This document shows, one piece after another, positions 5,169 through 12,936 of a stretch of 41,775 bases of DNA; positions within the stretch are counted from its first letter, which is position 1; every line of letters starts with the position of its first letter. Source of the DNA: a virus; IMG/VR virus record IMGVR_UViG_3300033149_005173, positions 1-41,775 of that record; one strand, given 5' to 3'. The translations under genes and the position numbers were made by a program. The notes under the pieces are model-generated. The model was not told the DNA's origin and ran no database searches. It saw nothing but the letters and a program-made list of their open reading frames with translations.

Positions 5169-5645
5169 TCAGATTTGATTTTCTTCCCCATCCTGGACCG
5201 ATTCCCCATCCCCTTGCCTTTTCATCCCCTCACGCACCGCATCAATCGCCCTTTCCATGATGTGGTTTTCGAAGGCCCTTTTTGCCCCCTGGTCCTGTCG
5301 TATGTGGTCTATGAAGCCTTGTTCGTATTGCATCCAGATTGTTGCTGTCCCTGCCATGCCGAGGGCCCCGATGCGGAATAGGCATATCGGCCCATCGAAT
5401 ATGGGCCAGCGGCACCACCACCCCTGCCTTATTCGCTCTTCCGCCAGCCTAAGATCGTCCTTGTGGACGGCCCCGCATCCGTTGATGATGGCGTCTATTG
5501 CATCCGCCGGCGATGGGCGAATCCAAATGCAATAGCGGCTATCGCGGTGGAATATGTCCGTTTGGTAGGATGTCAAGACCTTGATGGTCCGGCCGTTGAT
5601 GGTAACGGTCTTCCCTGCCAGCTGCTGCCGGTTTTGCGTGTCCAT
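5169..5645 (-). CDS. Hypothetical protein, 158 aa
   Basis: It starts at ATG 5645 behind AAAAGGGGAACGATTT, just after the methyltransferase stop. The N-terminal half looks beta-rich with several Trp and Cys (WIRPSP, GWWCRWPIFDGPICLF). The C-terminal half is charged and helical and ends in an acidic/Gln stretch. I do not recognise a family. Its place between a methyltransferase and a membrane protein suggests an accessory role rather than a virion role. Confidence 0.6.
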   Translation of the reverse strand: MDTQNRQQLAGKTVTINGRTIKVLTSYQTDIFHRDSRYCIWIRPSPADAIDAIINGCGAVHKDDLRLAEERIRQGWWCRWPIFDGPICLFRIGALGMAGTATIWMQYEQGFIDHIRQDQGAKRAFENHIMERAIDAVREGMKRQGDGESVQDGEENQI

Positions 5646-5666
5646 AAATCGTTCCCCTTTTGTTTG

Positions 5667-6512
5667 TTAGCAAGGGATTTCCGTTTGGATGTTGCTGCAT
5701 CGTTTCTCTATCAGCTTACCGTAGCCTTCGTTTAGTTCTATGCCTATGGCATTTCTTCCAAGTCTGATGGCCACGGCCAGCGTTGTCCCGCTGCCTGCGA
5801 ACGGGTCAAGTACCGTACCACCGATAGGGCAACCGGCCAAAATGCACGGCTCAATGAGTTTAGGCGGGAAGGTTGCAAAATGTGCACCAGGATATGGGCA
5901 CGTTGCCACAAACCACACGTCGCGCTTGTTGCGCATAATGTATGTTTTACCCCTCGGTATATTGTGAAACCCTCGCGTTTGTGCGTGCGCCGCATCTAAA
6001 GACAATATTAATTGGGGTTTACGACCACGAAACCCTTCAATGGATTCCTTGGCGATAGATGGCTCCCGTATTGCGTCGGCATCGTAATAATACTTGGCCG
6101 ATTTCGCCAACAAAAAGATATACTCGTGCGACTTGGTGGGTCTATCTTTCACGCTTTCCGGCATCGGATTGGGCTTTGCCCAGATGATGTCGCTGCGCAA
6201 ATACCAGCCATCGGCCTGCAGGGCAAAGGCCAATCGCCACGGCTGGCCGACCAGCTGTTTGCCCTGGTAGCAGTCGCCCATGTTCAGCCATAAGGTGCCG
6301 TCTTTACGCAGGACGCGGCGAACCTCGCGGAATACTCTCACGAGCTTATCGATGTATTCTTCAAGCGAGGGTTCTAATCCGATTTGCCCTTCAACCCCGT
6401 AATCTCGCAGCCCCCAATAAGGTGGTGATGTAATGACGCAATGAACGCTTTCTGATGGCAGCTGCTTTAGCTGTTCAAGTGCATCGCCGAAAATGATGCG
6501 GTAAGGCTTCAT
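5667..6512 (-). CDS. DNA methyltransferase, TSPPYWGLRDY type
   Basis: The catalytic motif TSPPYWGLRDYG (residues 28-39) precedes the S-adenosylmethionine motif DPFAGSGTTLAVA (about residue 232). This is the beta-class order of N4-cytosine/N6-adenine methyltransferases. At 281 aa it is normal for the family and lacks an obvious extra recognition domain beyond the central region. The order of motifs is opposite to that in the second methyltransferase at 2959-3897, so the two are not recent duplicates. A weak sigma70-like promoter lies upstream (6523-6550). It likely protects phage DNA against host restriction; no partner endonuclease is visible. Confidence 0.9.
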   Translation of the reverse strand: MKPYRIIFGDALEQLKQLPSESVHCVITSPPYWGLRDYGVEGQIGLEPSLEEYIDKLVRVFREVRRVLRKDGTLWLNMGDCYQGKQLVGQPWRLAFALQADGWYLRSDIIWAKPNPMPESVKDRPTKSHEYIFLLAKSAKYYYDADAIREPSIAKESIEGFRGRKPQLILSLDAAHAQTRGFHNIPRGKTYIMRNKRDVWFVATCPYPGAHFATFPPKLIEPCILAGCPIGGTVLDPFAGSGTTLAVAIRLGRNAIGIELNEGYGKLIEKRCSNIQTEIPC

Positions 6513-6522
6513 TTCCCTTTGA

Positions 6523-6550
6523 AGGGTACACGGTCTATACCTTTTGTCAA
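6523..6550 (-). promoter_or_regulatory. Possible sigma70 promoter of the methyltransferase cassette
   Basis: A perfect TTGACA (6550-6545) is followed after 16 nt by TACCCT (6528-6523), a poor -10 box. It sits in the short gap between the 49-aa peptide and the methyltransferase. It would let the accessory cassette be expressed by host RNA polymerase independently of the late virion genes. Confidence 0.35.
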
Positions 6551-6553
6551 GGA

Positions 6554-6703
6554 TTATCTGCGCTTTTTATGATGTTTTTTCTTACGGGCGGCCTCTATCT
6601 TTTGCATTGTGCCGTAAACGTAGGCGTTGTAGGCGGCCGTGCCGGGGCGCAATCCGGCCTTTCTGGCCGCCTTGGCCAGTTTGCGGTGCAGTTTTTTGGG
6701 CAT
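6554..6703 (-). CDS. Small basic peptide, 49 aa
   Basis: This short gene opens with MPKKLHRKLAKAARKAG at ATG 6703, preceded by AAGGAGATAACTAGCT, and ends KKKHHKKRR. It is rich in Lys/Arg/Ala throughout with one short Tyr-containing segment (TAAYNAYVYGTM). The ribosome site lies in the tail of the upstream gene, giving tight coupling. The charge suggests DNA or RNA binding. Two consecutive small basic peptides after the large terminase point to a shared origin or function, but their sequences differ. Confidence 0.7.
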   Translation of the reverse strand: MPKKLHRKLAKAARKAGLRPGTAAYNAYVYGTMQKIEAARKKKHHKKRR

Positions 6704-6709
6704 AGCTAG

Positions 6710-6907
6710 TTATCTCCTTCTTTTCCTTCGCTTGGCGTAGGACATCAGCCGCAGGGCCAGGGCGCATTGCCGCTTGGTTCGTGTCGATGCGTTCTTCGGC
6801 AGCGTCCTGCAGTATTCGCGGACCGACTTGCCGGCAGCCTTGGCCTTGCGTCGCAGTGCACCGGGTCTTTTGATCGCCCTTTGTATCCATTTCTTCTTCC
6901 GTGCCAT
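6710..6907 (-). CDS. Small basic phage protein (KRPGAL family), 65 aa
   Basis: I chose ATG 6907 (MARKKKWIQRAIKRPGAL) rather than the longer frame, because homologous small phage proteins begin this way and the upstream part overlaps the terminase gene. The segment IKRPGALRRKAKAAGKSVREYC is typical of a widespread family of short basic phage proteins of unknown function. The C-terminus is MSYAKRRKRRR. It probably binds nucleic acid or a nucleoprotein complex. Confidence 0.7.
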   Translation of the reverse strand: MARKKKWIQRAIKRPGALRRKAKAAGKSVREYCRTLPKNASTRTKRQCALALRLMSYAKRRKRRR

Positions 6908-6924
6908 CTTCTTAACCCCTTTTT

Positions 6925-8610
6925 CTACCAGATTTTGAACCATTTTCGTTGCTGGCTGATACCGCACAGCCGCAGATGTTCTTCGATGGCTTCCATCTTC
7001 TTTTGTTCCCGTAGTCGTTCTGCCGCCTTTGTCGGGTCAATTGCCAAATCCATGTCGAACCTGCTTACCGCCCCCGCCAGGGCGTCCACCATATCGTCAT
7101 GGTCCAGGCAATTGCGCATGCGGGTGATGCGTGTTATCTGACGTTGCAGGTCCGTATTCGCCGCCGCCCGCGGATGCAGCACGATTCTGTGGCTGTTCAT
7201 CGGCGGTTCCAAGGTTTCGATAATCCGCACTTCCTTCTGTGCGGCTACCCTTACCGTTTCTATCGTCGGGATGACCGTGTCCTTTGCCGTAGCCGCCACG
7301 CGGGCAAAAACGGGCTCCAACAACGGCCGCAGCATCCCCTGTCCGAAGTTATCCTCAATATACAATCTTCTGACCTTGTATTGGATTGCCACCTTGGCCA
7401 GCATTTCCAGGGTGGATTCGTCGTATCCGCCGGCAAGGCCGCCGACATCGTGTACCCAGATGATGCCGTTGGCGTGTGATGCGATGGCGTAGGCCGTTTT
7501 GTCTTCACCCCTGCCGGACGGGTCTATCCACATGACGGTGTCGGTAATGTCCGTCCAGTCTTCCGACACCATGATGGGGTGGTAGTAGGCATCTGAACCG
7601 AAGCCCAGGGATGGGATGTCTTCGACGCGGGTGGACATGCCACGGAAGTCCCGCTTGCCCCAAGCTATGGCCACAGGGGCCTTGTCGGGCAGGAACGGGA
7701 AGACGATGAAGTCTTCCAGCTTCAGCGGATATGCCAGGGTGTCGCCAAGCCACGGGATGCATCGCATCTGCATCAGGTACCTGCTGCGTCCCTGCGACGC
7801 TTCCCTTGCCTGCAGTTCGGTATCGCCGAACCTTTCCGGCCATGTCGGCTGGCCGGGCTTGGCCAGGCCGGATTCTATCCGCCTGGCGTACGTCTTGCTG
7901 ATGAAGGGGATCCTTTCGCCCGGTTCGGGGAACCTTTCCGGCCATACCCGCATATCATAGCCGTCTTTCTGCAGCTGCAGGTAAAGCGATTCTTCATGGT
8001 GGTAGCTGCCGAGGAAGGTGATGGTACCGCCGGGGATGATGATGTTGTCGAACTCGGTAACATCAGACCGCAGCCGCTGACGCATATCGGCGGTCATCGT
8101 ATTCTGCAGCGTTTCTACGTCGTCTGCGATGATGACGGTGGCCCTGTTGCCGGTTACTTGTCCCGTGTTGCCGTAGGCGGCGAAGGACGGCATGCGGATG
8201 CCGGGTGCCCCGCGAACGTCGAACTGGCCTACCGAATCGCGCACTTTGTGCGACTCCCATCGCGGCACTTTCCGTTGCGGTTCCATGTGCTGAAGGAAGG
8301 GTACTTTGGAAATCCAGTTCCGGGCCATCCGCAGGCTGTCCCTGGAGTGCTTTTCGGTTTTCGATATGACCATGACGCCTTCTTTCTTGTTGCGGAACAA
8401 CCGCCACAAGGCATAGGCGATGGTAATCCAGGTTTTCGATGCGCCGCGGAAGGCGATGATGATTCGCCTGTTGGGGCCGTGTTGAAGGTAATCGGCCATG
8501 TCGAGCTGATGCCATGCCGGTTCCGGCAAGCCGATAGCCTTCCACAGTTCCGTCATAAAGAACGGGAAGTCGTCGTAAAGTTTTGCGATGTACTTTTTCG
8601 TTTCCATCAT
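6925..8610 (-). CDS. Terminase large subunit (T7 gp19-like)
   Basis: Packaging ATPase and nuclease, 561 aa, close to T7 gp19. The ATPase domain shows the phosphate loop AFRGASKT (about 53-60) and Walker B VIIADDVE (about 159-166). The nuclease domain shows the acidic MWIDPSGRGEDKTAYA (about 361) and the late HDDMVDALAGA (about 503). It would translocate DNA through the portal and cut concatemers. The start overlaps the end of the small terminase gene (ATGATGG), the usual order for T7-like phages. The T7-like class predicts direct terminal repeats at the genome ends. Confidence 0.95.
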   Translation of the reverse strand: MMETKKYIAKLYDDFPFFMTELWKAIGLPEPAWHQLDMADYLQHGPNRRIIIAFRGASKTWITIAYALWRLFRNKKEGVMVISKTEKHSRDSLRMARNWISKVPFLQHMEPQRKVPRWESHKVRDSVGQFDVRGAPGIRMPSFAAYGNTGQVTGNRATVIIADDVETLQNTMTADMRQRLRSDVTEFDNIIIPGGTITFLGSYHHEESLYLQLQKDGYDMRVWPERFPEPGERIPFISKTYARRIESGLAKPGQPTWPERFGDTELQAREASQGRSRYLMQMRCIPWLGDTLAYPLKLEDFIVFPFLPDKAPVAIAWGKRDFRGMSTRVEDIPSLGFGSDAYYHPIMVSEDWTDITDTVMWIDPSGRGEDKTAYAIASHANGIIWVHDVGGLAGGYDESTLEMLAKVAIQYKVRRLYIEDNFGQGMLRPLLEPVFARVAATAKDTVIPTIETVRVAAQKEVRIIETLEPPMNSHRIVLHPRAAANTDLQRQITRITRMRNCLDHDDMVDALAGAVSRFDMDLAIDPTKAAERLREQKKMEAIEEHLRLCGISQQRKWFKIW

Positions 8611-8888
8611 GCCACTTCTTCACTGCCGTGCAGTTTCAATCCCCTGCTTCGCATTTCCTGAATGATTTGTTCGATGGGATTTTCACCTGCCGGTATGGCG
8701 GTGATGCCGCAGTCCTTAAGCCGCTGACGTATGACGTTAAGGTCCGCAGCGGACAAGGGCACGTTGATGACGTTCCCATCGTTATCAAGTTGCGGCTTGC
8801 CTTCCCGCAGCATCTTCAAAAGCAAAGCATCAAACTCTTCCGCCAGTGTCTCTTGGATATTGCTATCGTTCCGGCTGTCTTTCTTCAT
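8607..8888 (-). CDS. Probable terminase small subunit (T7 gp18-like)
   Basis: 93 aa, starting at ATG 8888 behind AAGGGGTGGTAAA and overlapping the large terminase start. The segment ADLNVIRQRLKDCGIT near residue 50 and the C-terminal IIQEMRSRGLKL resemble the helical DNA-binding small subunits of T7-like phages (T7 gp18 is 89 aa). Position, size and these helices support the call; there is no clear enzymatic motif. It would recognise the concatemer junction and load the large subunit. Confidence 0.75.
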   Translation of the reverse strand: MKKDSRNDSNIQETLAEEFDALLLKMLREGKPQLDNDGNVINVPLSAADLNVIRQRLKDCGITAIPAGENPIEQIIQEMRSRGLKLHGSEEVA

Positions 8889-8889
8889 T

Positions 8890-11800
8890 TTACCACCCCT
8901 TTCTTCTGCTGCCCCAGTTGTTCAATAACACGGGCGTGCTGTAAACAGGGGCTTCGGTTATGGCTTCGGGCACTGTGGGCAGCCCTGCGGTGGTATGAAG
9001 CAGTCGCAGCCACAGCAGGTTTTGCCCCGGCAGCAGTTTGGCGAAATTAAGTGCCGTCCATTTTGACATTTTGCCGTTGAGCACGTCCCGTATGACCTTA
9101 TACGTCCTGTTCAAGTCCGACCCGAAGGGGCCTATCATGGAAATGGGCAGGTCCGGGCTGGCATAGTGTACGAAGGATGACGTGCCTTGCATCAGTCTGG
9201 CAAAAGGCGGTGCGACCGTTCCAAGGGTTCTGATTATCCGCGGATACCATCCCAGCAGCCCCGCCCTTTCCCATGCGACGTATAGCATCTGAAGCGGCTG
9301 TTCTTCCCATGCCTTTGCCGTTTCGGTGAAACTTCGCCTTCCGGATAGCGCTGCTTGGATGGCGTCGGTCATGGCGCCAAGGAAGGTGTAGGATGCGGCG
9401 TACCAGAGCTGGTAGTGTGCGGGCATTTGCGCCATCACGTTCAGCCGTTGATTGACGAACGCCATCGAAAACGTTTGAAACTGATTCAGCAGTCTGCCGA
9501 GTACCGGCATGGTAATCATAAACGCTGGCCGGTCGAACGCGCCGGGCGTAACCACCATTTCGTGATTGACGAAACTGGTAATGTTTATGGCAATGGTGTC
9601 GAACAAGTCCTTGACGTCCTTGCGCACCAGTGGCCATGCCTCGAAGTTCGGCTTTACCGGCTTGCTTGATGCCATGTATTCTTCGAAGGTCATTACTTCG
9701 CGTATGGGCCTGTCGTCCATCGTCAAGCCGTACTTGTAGATGAGGTTGTGGTACAGTTTGGCGCGCTTGTAGTTCAGGCCCATCTTGTTGACTTTTGCCA
9801 GCCAGTAGCTTTTCTTGCCGCCGCGCAATCCAACCCTGCGTAGCGCGGCTTCCAGTGTCATGCCCTCCTTTTCAACCAGTTCAACCGCCCTGACCATCTT
9901 GCGGCTGATATTGGTCAGCATATCTATCCCATAGATAGCGCTACCCCTCTTGGCAATATCAGTTACAAGATTCATCAGATTGATTCTGCTGCCCCAATCG
10001 GCGAGGGTTCTGATGCCGCGTTCGAATCCCATCATCAGCCTGCCGTCGATGGGTTCGTCAACCGGAACGTCTATCAGGCGTCTTGTACGTATCAGATGAT
10101 CTTTCAGCAGGCCGATTAGTTCCAAGTCGCGCTTCGTAACTTTGTCCAGGCTGCGAATGGCTTTTATCAGTAATCGCAGTGTTTGGGGGCGCATCAGGGC
10201 AAACAATGACATTGGGGCGAAGTCGTTAATCTGCGTGAGGGCGACGCAGCCGAGCTTGTTGGCGTAGTTCATGTAAAGGATGCTTCTGCCGAAGGCCGCC
10301 ATGTACTGATAGCCCGCGTACTTCGATGCGGCCATTGTGCGGACGCCAAGCATGTCTTCCACGACGCGCTTGAAGTCCCTTTCAACCATGTACTGCATCT
10401 TCTTGGCGACAGGCAGCAAGGGCTTGAACTTCACGCCGCGTTTTGCCATGTGCTCGTCGTGGAACTGCGCGAACCGATAGAAGGCTTCAGTCCCTTCATC
10501 GACGTAGGTGAACAAGTCCTCCAGCGTGCGGATTTTCGTTCCGTTGGTAAGCCTTGCCTTCTCCCATATCTGCGGGTTCAGTTGTATGGCCCTGCTGACG
10601 GCGTATCGCGGTGCGGTGGCACGCATGTAGTAGTTGACGATCTTCATCGGGTCGTTAATCATCCACTTTGCCATGCGTGCCGGATTGGCTTGCATCAAGC
10701 GAAGTTGCAGTGGGTCGGGTACCATTGCCGGCATGTAGATTCCGCTGCGCTTGCCTGCGCCTTGCGGTATGCCGGTGATAAGGTCGTAGGTCTGTTCGGC
10801 AATCTGCGTCCAGACGGTTTCCTTGGCCTTTTCGTAGGTGGCCAGGAACTTGGGCGACAGTTCGGCTTCGGTGAGGTTATCGACGATGAACTTCACCATT
10901 TCATCATGGGTCATGTCGTCAACAGGTCCGCCGGTGATTCTTGCCAGTTCATTTGCGATGGTGGCCGAATCCACCTTGCGCACGGCGTCTTCTATTATCG
11001 GTTTGCCTTCGACCACATGCCCTTCGCGCATCGCTATGACCAGGTCGTCGGTGAAGTCGGTGCGGTTCGGCAGCACCTTGTTCACGTCGTAGATTTGGGT
11101 GGAATAGTAGGTCATCCTGGTCAGTTCTTTTTCGACTGCTGCTTTACGCCGCGCAAGGTGCGCCAGTTCCTTTTCTATTTCCTCCACCGCTTCCGCCGGC
11201 GGCGATTGCCCGCGACGTTCGTAGAGTTTTTTGAGTTCACGGAGCTTGCGTTGTTGGTACTTGATTTTGCCTTTGATTTCCTTTAATGCCCGCGGCCCTA
11301 TCTTCATCAATCCTGCCGATTCCATGTTCAGCAGTTGCTTGTTCATGTAGGCCCGCAGTTCATCGAGTATTGCTGTGATGGGTTCCGGTATCGGCGTTGG
11401 TGCGGTAACGTCGTAACCCTTCAGTTCGGCCTCTTTCAACCGCAGCCAGTTGCCTGCCGCTTCAAGCAGGTCTTTCCAGCTTTGCAATCGAACCCCCGCA
11501 AACTCTTGCGCCCTATCCGCCCTTCGCAGCCATCGCTTGTAACCTTTGGCAACCTTTTTCAATCTTGCTTGCACATCGCCTGCAATAAGTCGCTGATGGT
11601 CGAATATGCCTTCAACGGTAGGCCCGTGCGTGGCTTCAAAGGGATTACGTGCGGAATCCACCGTTATCGGTCGAAGCGAATCTGCAACGGTGGCCAGCGC
11701 TTCGCGCAGGCGTCGCAGCGGGAGGTTTTTCACCCTTGAAACCATCGCCATGCCTGCGGGTTTGTTAATCAGTGTGGCGGTGTTGACGAACAGCTTGTCG

Positions 11801-12936
11801 ATGACGTTGTAATACGGAAAATCCTCCGCCGTCGCCTCCTTGATGTAATCCGGGATTTCCACCGACCCGATTTTCTCGAAATACCGCACCATTCTGTAGA
11901 ACTTGACTTCGGGGTCCGGCCTCGGCACCACATGCAGCTTCTTTCCTTCCTGGCGATACTTTTCCTTCAGTTGTTTAAGCAGCCTGTAGTTTTCGTCGCC
12001 GCCGAAGGCCGGGTCAAACAGCGGACTGATTCGGGCGTTATCAACGGGGTTTTCCAGAAGGTCGGTTATTTGCTTCTTGCTTACGTTCAGGATTTCGTTG
12101 ATGGAAAGGTCCATGTCCTTAAGTGGGTCAACGTTCGGAAGTTCCTTAACGTCGCGGACAAGTTTAGTGTTCTTGAACTCCTCCAAAGCAGCCCTGATTT
12201 GCTGCATCCTTCTGGCGTTCGGGATGGCATCCCTGATTCTGCCTACGCCCCAGCCGAGGACGTAGGTCCCTGCGAACAGGGCCGCGGTGGCGGCCATGCC
12301 GGCAAGGTCATCGGCAGCGCCTGGTTCGTCCGATGCTGGTGTCATACCGGCCCTGATTTTGTGTGACAGTTCATAGGATGCGGCACCGACCACGGCGGCC
12401 CTGACGGCCTTGGCTGCAGTCGATGTTGCCCTGGCCAGTGATGCTACGCCGGCGGTAGCGGCAAGGGAAACCAGGAAGACGGGGTCGAGCAGGTCAAGGC
12501 CCATGCCGGCGATTTTCTGCATGGAACTGCCACGGGCCATGACGCTTATGTCGTCAACATACTGCCGGCCCTGGTCAAGCAGGATTTGAAAGTCGGTTTC
12601 GTTGACGGCATCGTCGAACTGCCCGCGGTTGTATAGCCACCATACTATGGGGTCTTGGTCCAGGCCGGGATTGCTGCGGATGTACTTGCCTGGGTCGAAG
12701 TTGGGGGCTGGTTCACCGCCGTAAATCCACCGTGCTACAGGATCGCCCAACGTCCCTACGGTCTGATGCGTCTTGGCGTAGATGTATTCCTTCCATGACG
12801 CCGTTTGCGGCTGGTACGCCCCCGATTCTACGGCTTCAATGGGCGGACCGTTGGTAATGAGGTCATCGTAATATGACCTTAACAGTTCCGCCGGATGCGG
12901 TCTTGTGAATATCTGTTTCGATACTACTACGGCCAT
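8890..12936 (-). CDS. Internal virion protein (T7 gp16-like), 1348 aa
   Basis: Size (T7 gp16 is 1318 aa) and position between gp15-like and terminase genes identify it as the large ejection protein that forms the trans-envelope DNA channel. Hydrophobic, Ala/Gly-rich stretches occur about residues 150-185 and 205-235. Long charged helical regions occur about 480-610. I do not see the N-terminal lytic transglycosylase motif of T7 gp16. The first 9 bases overlap the end of the gp15-like gene. Without alignment the domain limits remain approximate. Confidence 0.85.
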   Translation of the reverse strand: MAVVVSKQIFTRPHPAELLRSYYDDLITNGPPIEAVESGAYQPQTASWKEYIYAKTHQTVGTLGDPVARWIYGGEPAPNFDPGKYIRSNPGLDQDPIVWWLYNRGQFDDAVNETDFQILLDQGRQYVDDISVMARGSSMQKIAGMGLDLLDPVFLVSLAATAGVASLARATSTAAKAVRAAVVGAASYELSHKIRAGMTPASDEPGAADDLAGMAATAALFAGTYVLGWGVGRIRDAIPNARRMQQIRAALEEFKNTKLVRDVKELPNVDPLKDMDLSINEILNVSKKQITDLLENPVDNARISPLFDPAFGGDENYRLLKQLKEKYRQEGKKLHVVPRPDPEVKFYRMVRYFEKIGSVEIPDYIKEATAEDFPYYNVIDKLFVNTATLINKPAGMAMVSRVKNLPLRRLREALATVADSLRPITVDSARNPFEATHGPTVEGIFDHQRLIAGDVQARLKKVAKGYKRWLRRADRAQEFAGVRLQSWKDLLEAAGNWLRLKEAELKGYDVTAPTPIPEPITAILDELRAYMNKQLLNMESAGLMKIGPRALKEIKGKIKYQQRKLRELKKLYERRGQSPPAEAVEEIEKELAHLARRKAAVEKELTRMTYYSTQIYDVNKVLPNRTDFTDDLVIAMREGHVVEGKPIIEDAVRKVDSATIANELARITGGPVDDMTHDEMVKFIVDNLTEAELSPKFLATYEKAKETVWTQIAEQTYDLITGIPQGAGKRSGIYMPAMVPDPLQLRLMQANPARMAKWMINDPMKIVNYYMRATAPRYAVSRAIQLNPQIWEKARLTNGTKIRTLEDLFTYVDEGTEAFYRFAQFHDEHMAKRGVKFKPLLPVAKKMQYMVERDFKRVVEDMLGVRTMAASKYAGYQYMAAFGRSILYMNYANKLGCVALTQINDFAPMSLFALMRPQTLRLLIKAIRSLDKVTKRDLELIGLLKDHLIRTRRLIDVPVDEPIDGRLMMGFERGIRTLADWGSRINLMNLVTDIAKRGSAIYGIDMLTNISRKMVRAVELVEKEGMTLEAALRRVGLRGGKKSYWLAKVNKMGLNYKRAKLYHNLIYKYGLTMDDRPIREVMTFEEYMASSKPVKPNFEAWPLVRKDVKDLFDTIAINITSFVNHEMVVTPGAFDRPAFMITMPVLGRLLNQFQTFSMAFVNQRLNVMAQMPAHYQLWYAASYTFLGAMTDAIQAALSGRRSFTETAKAWEEQPLQMLYVAWERAGLLGWYPRIIRTLGTVAPPFARLMQGTSSFVHYASPDLPISMIGPFGSDLNRTYKVIRDVLNGKMSKWTALNFAKLLPGQNLLWLRLLHTTAGLPTVPEAITEAPVYSTPVLLNNWGSRRKGW

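Noticed and set aside
10450-11286. Long plus-strand open frame (278 codons) opposite the gp16-like gene
   Set aside because: It mirrors a well-supported minus-strand gene, has no ribosome site and its translation looks like an antisense frame rich in Cys/His/Phe.
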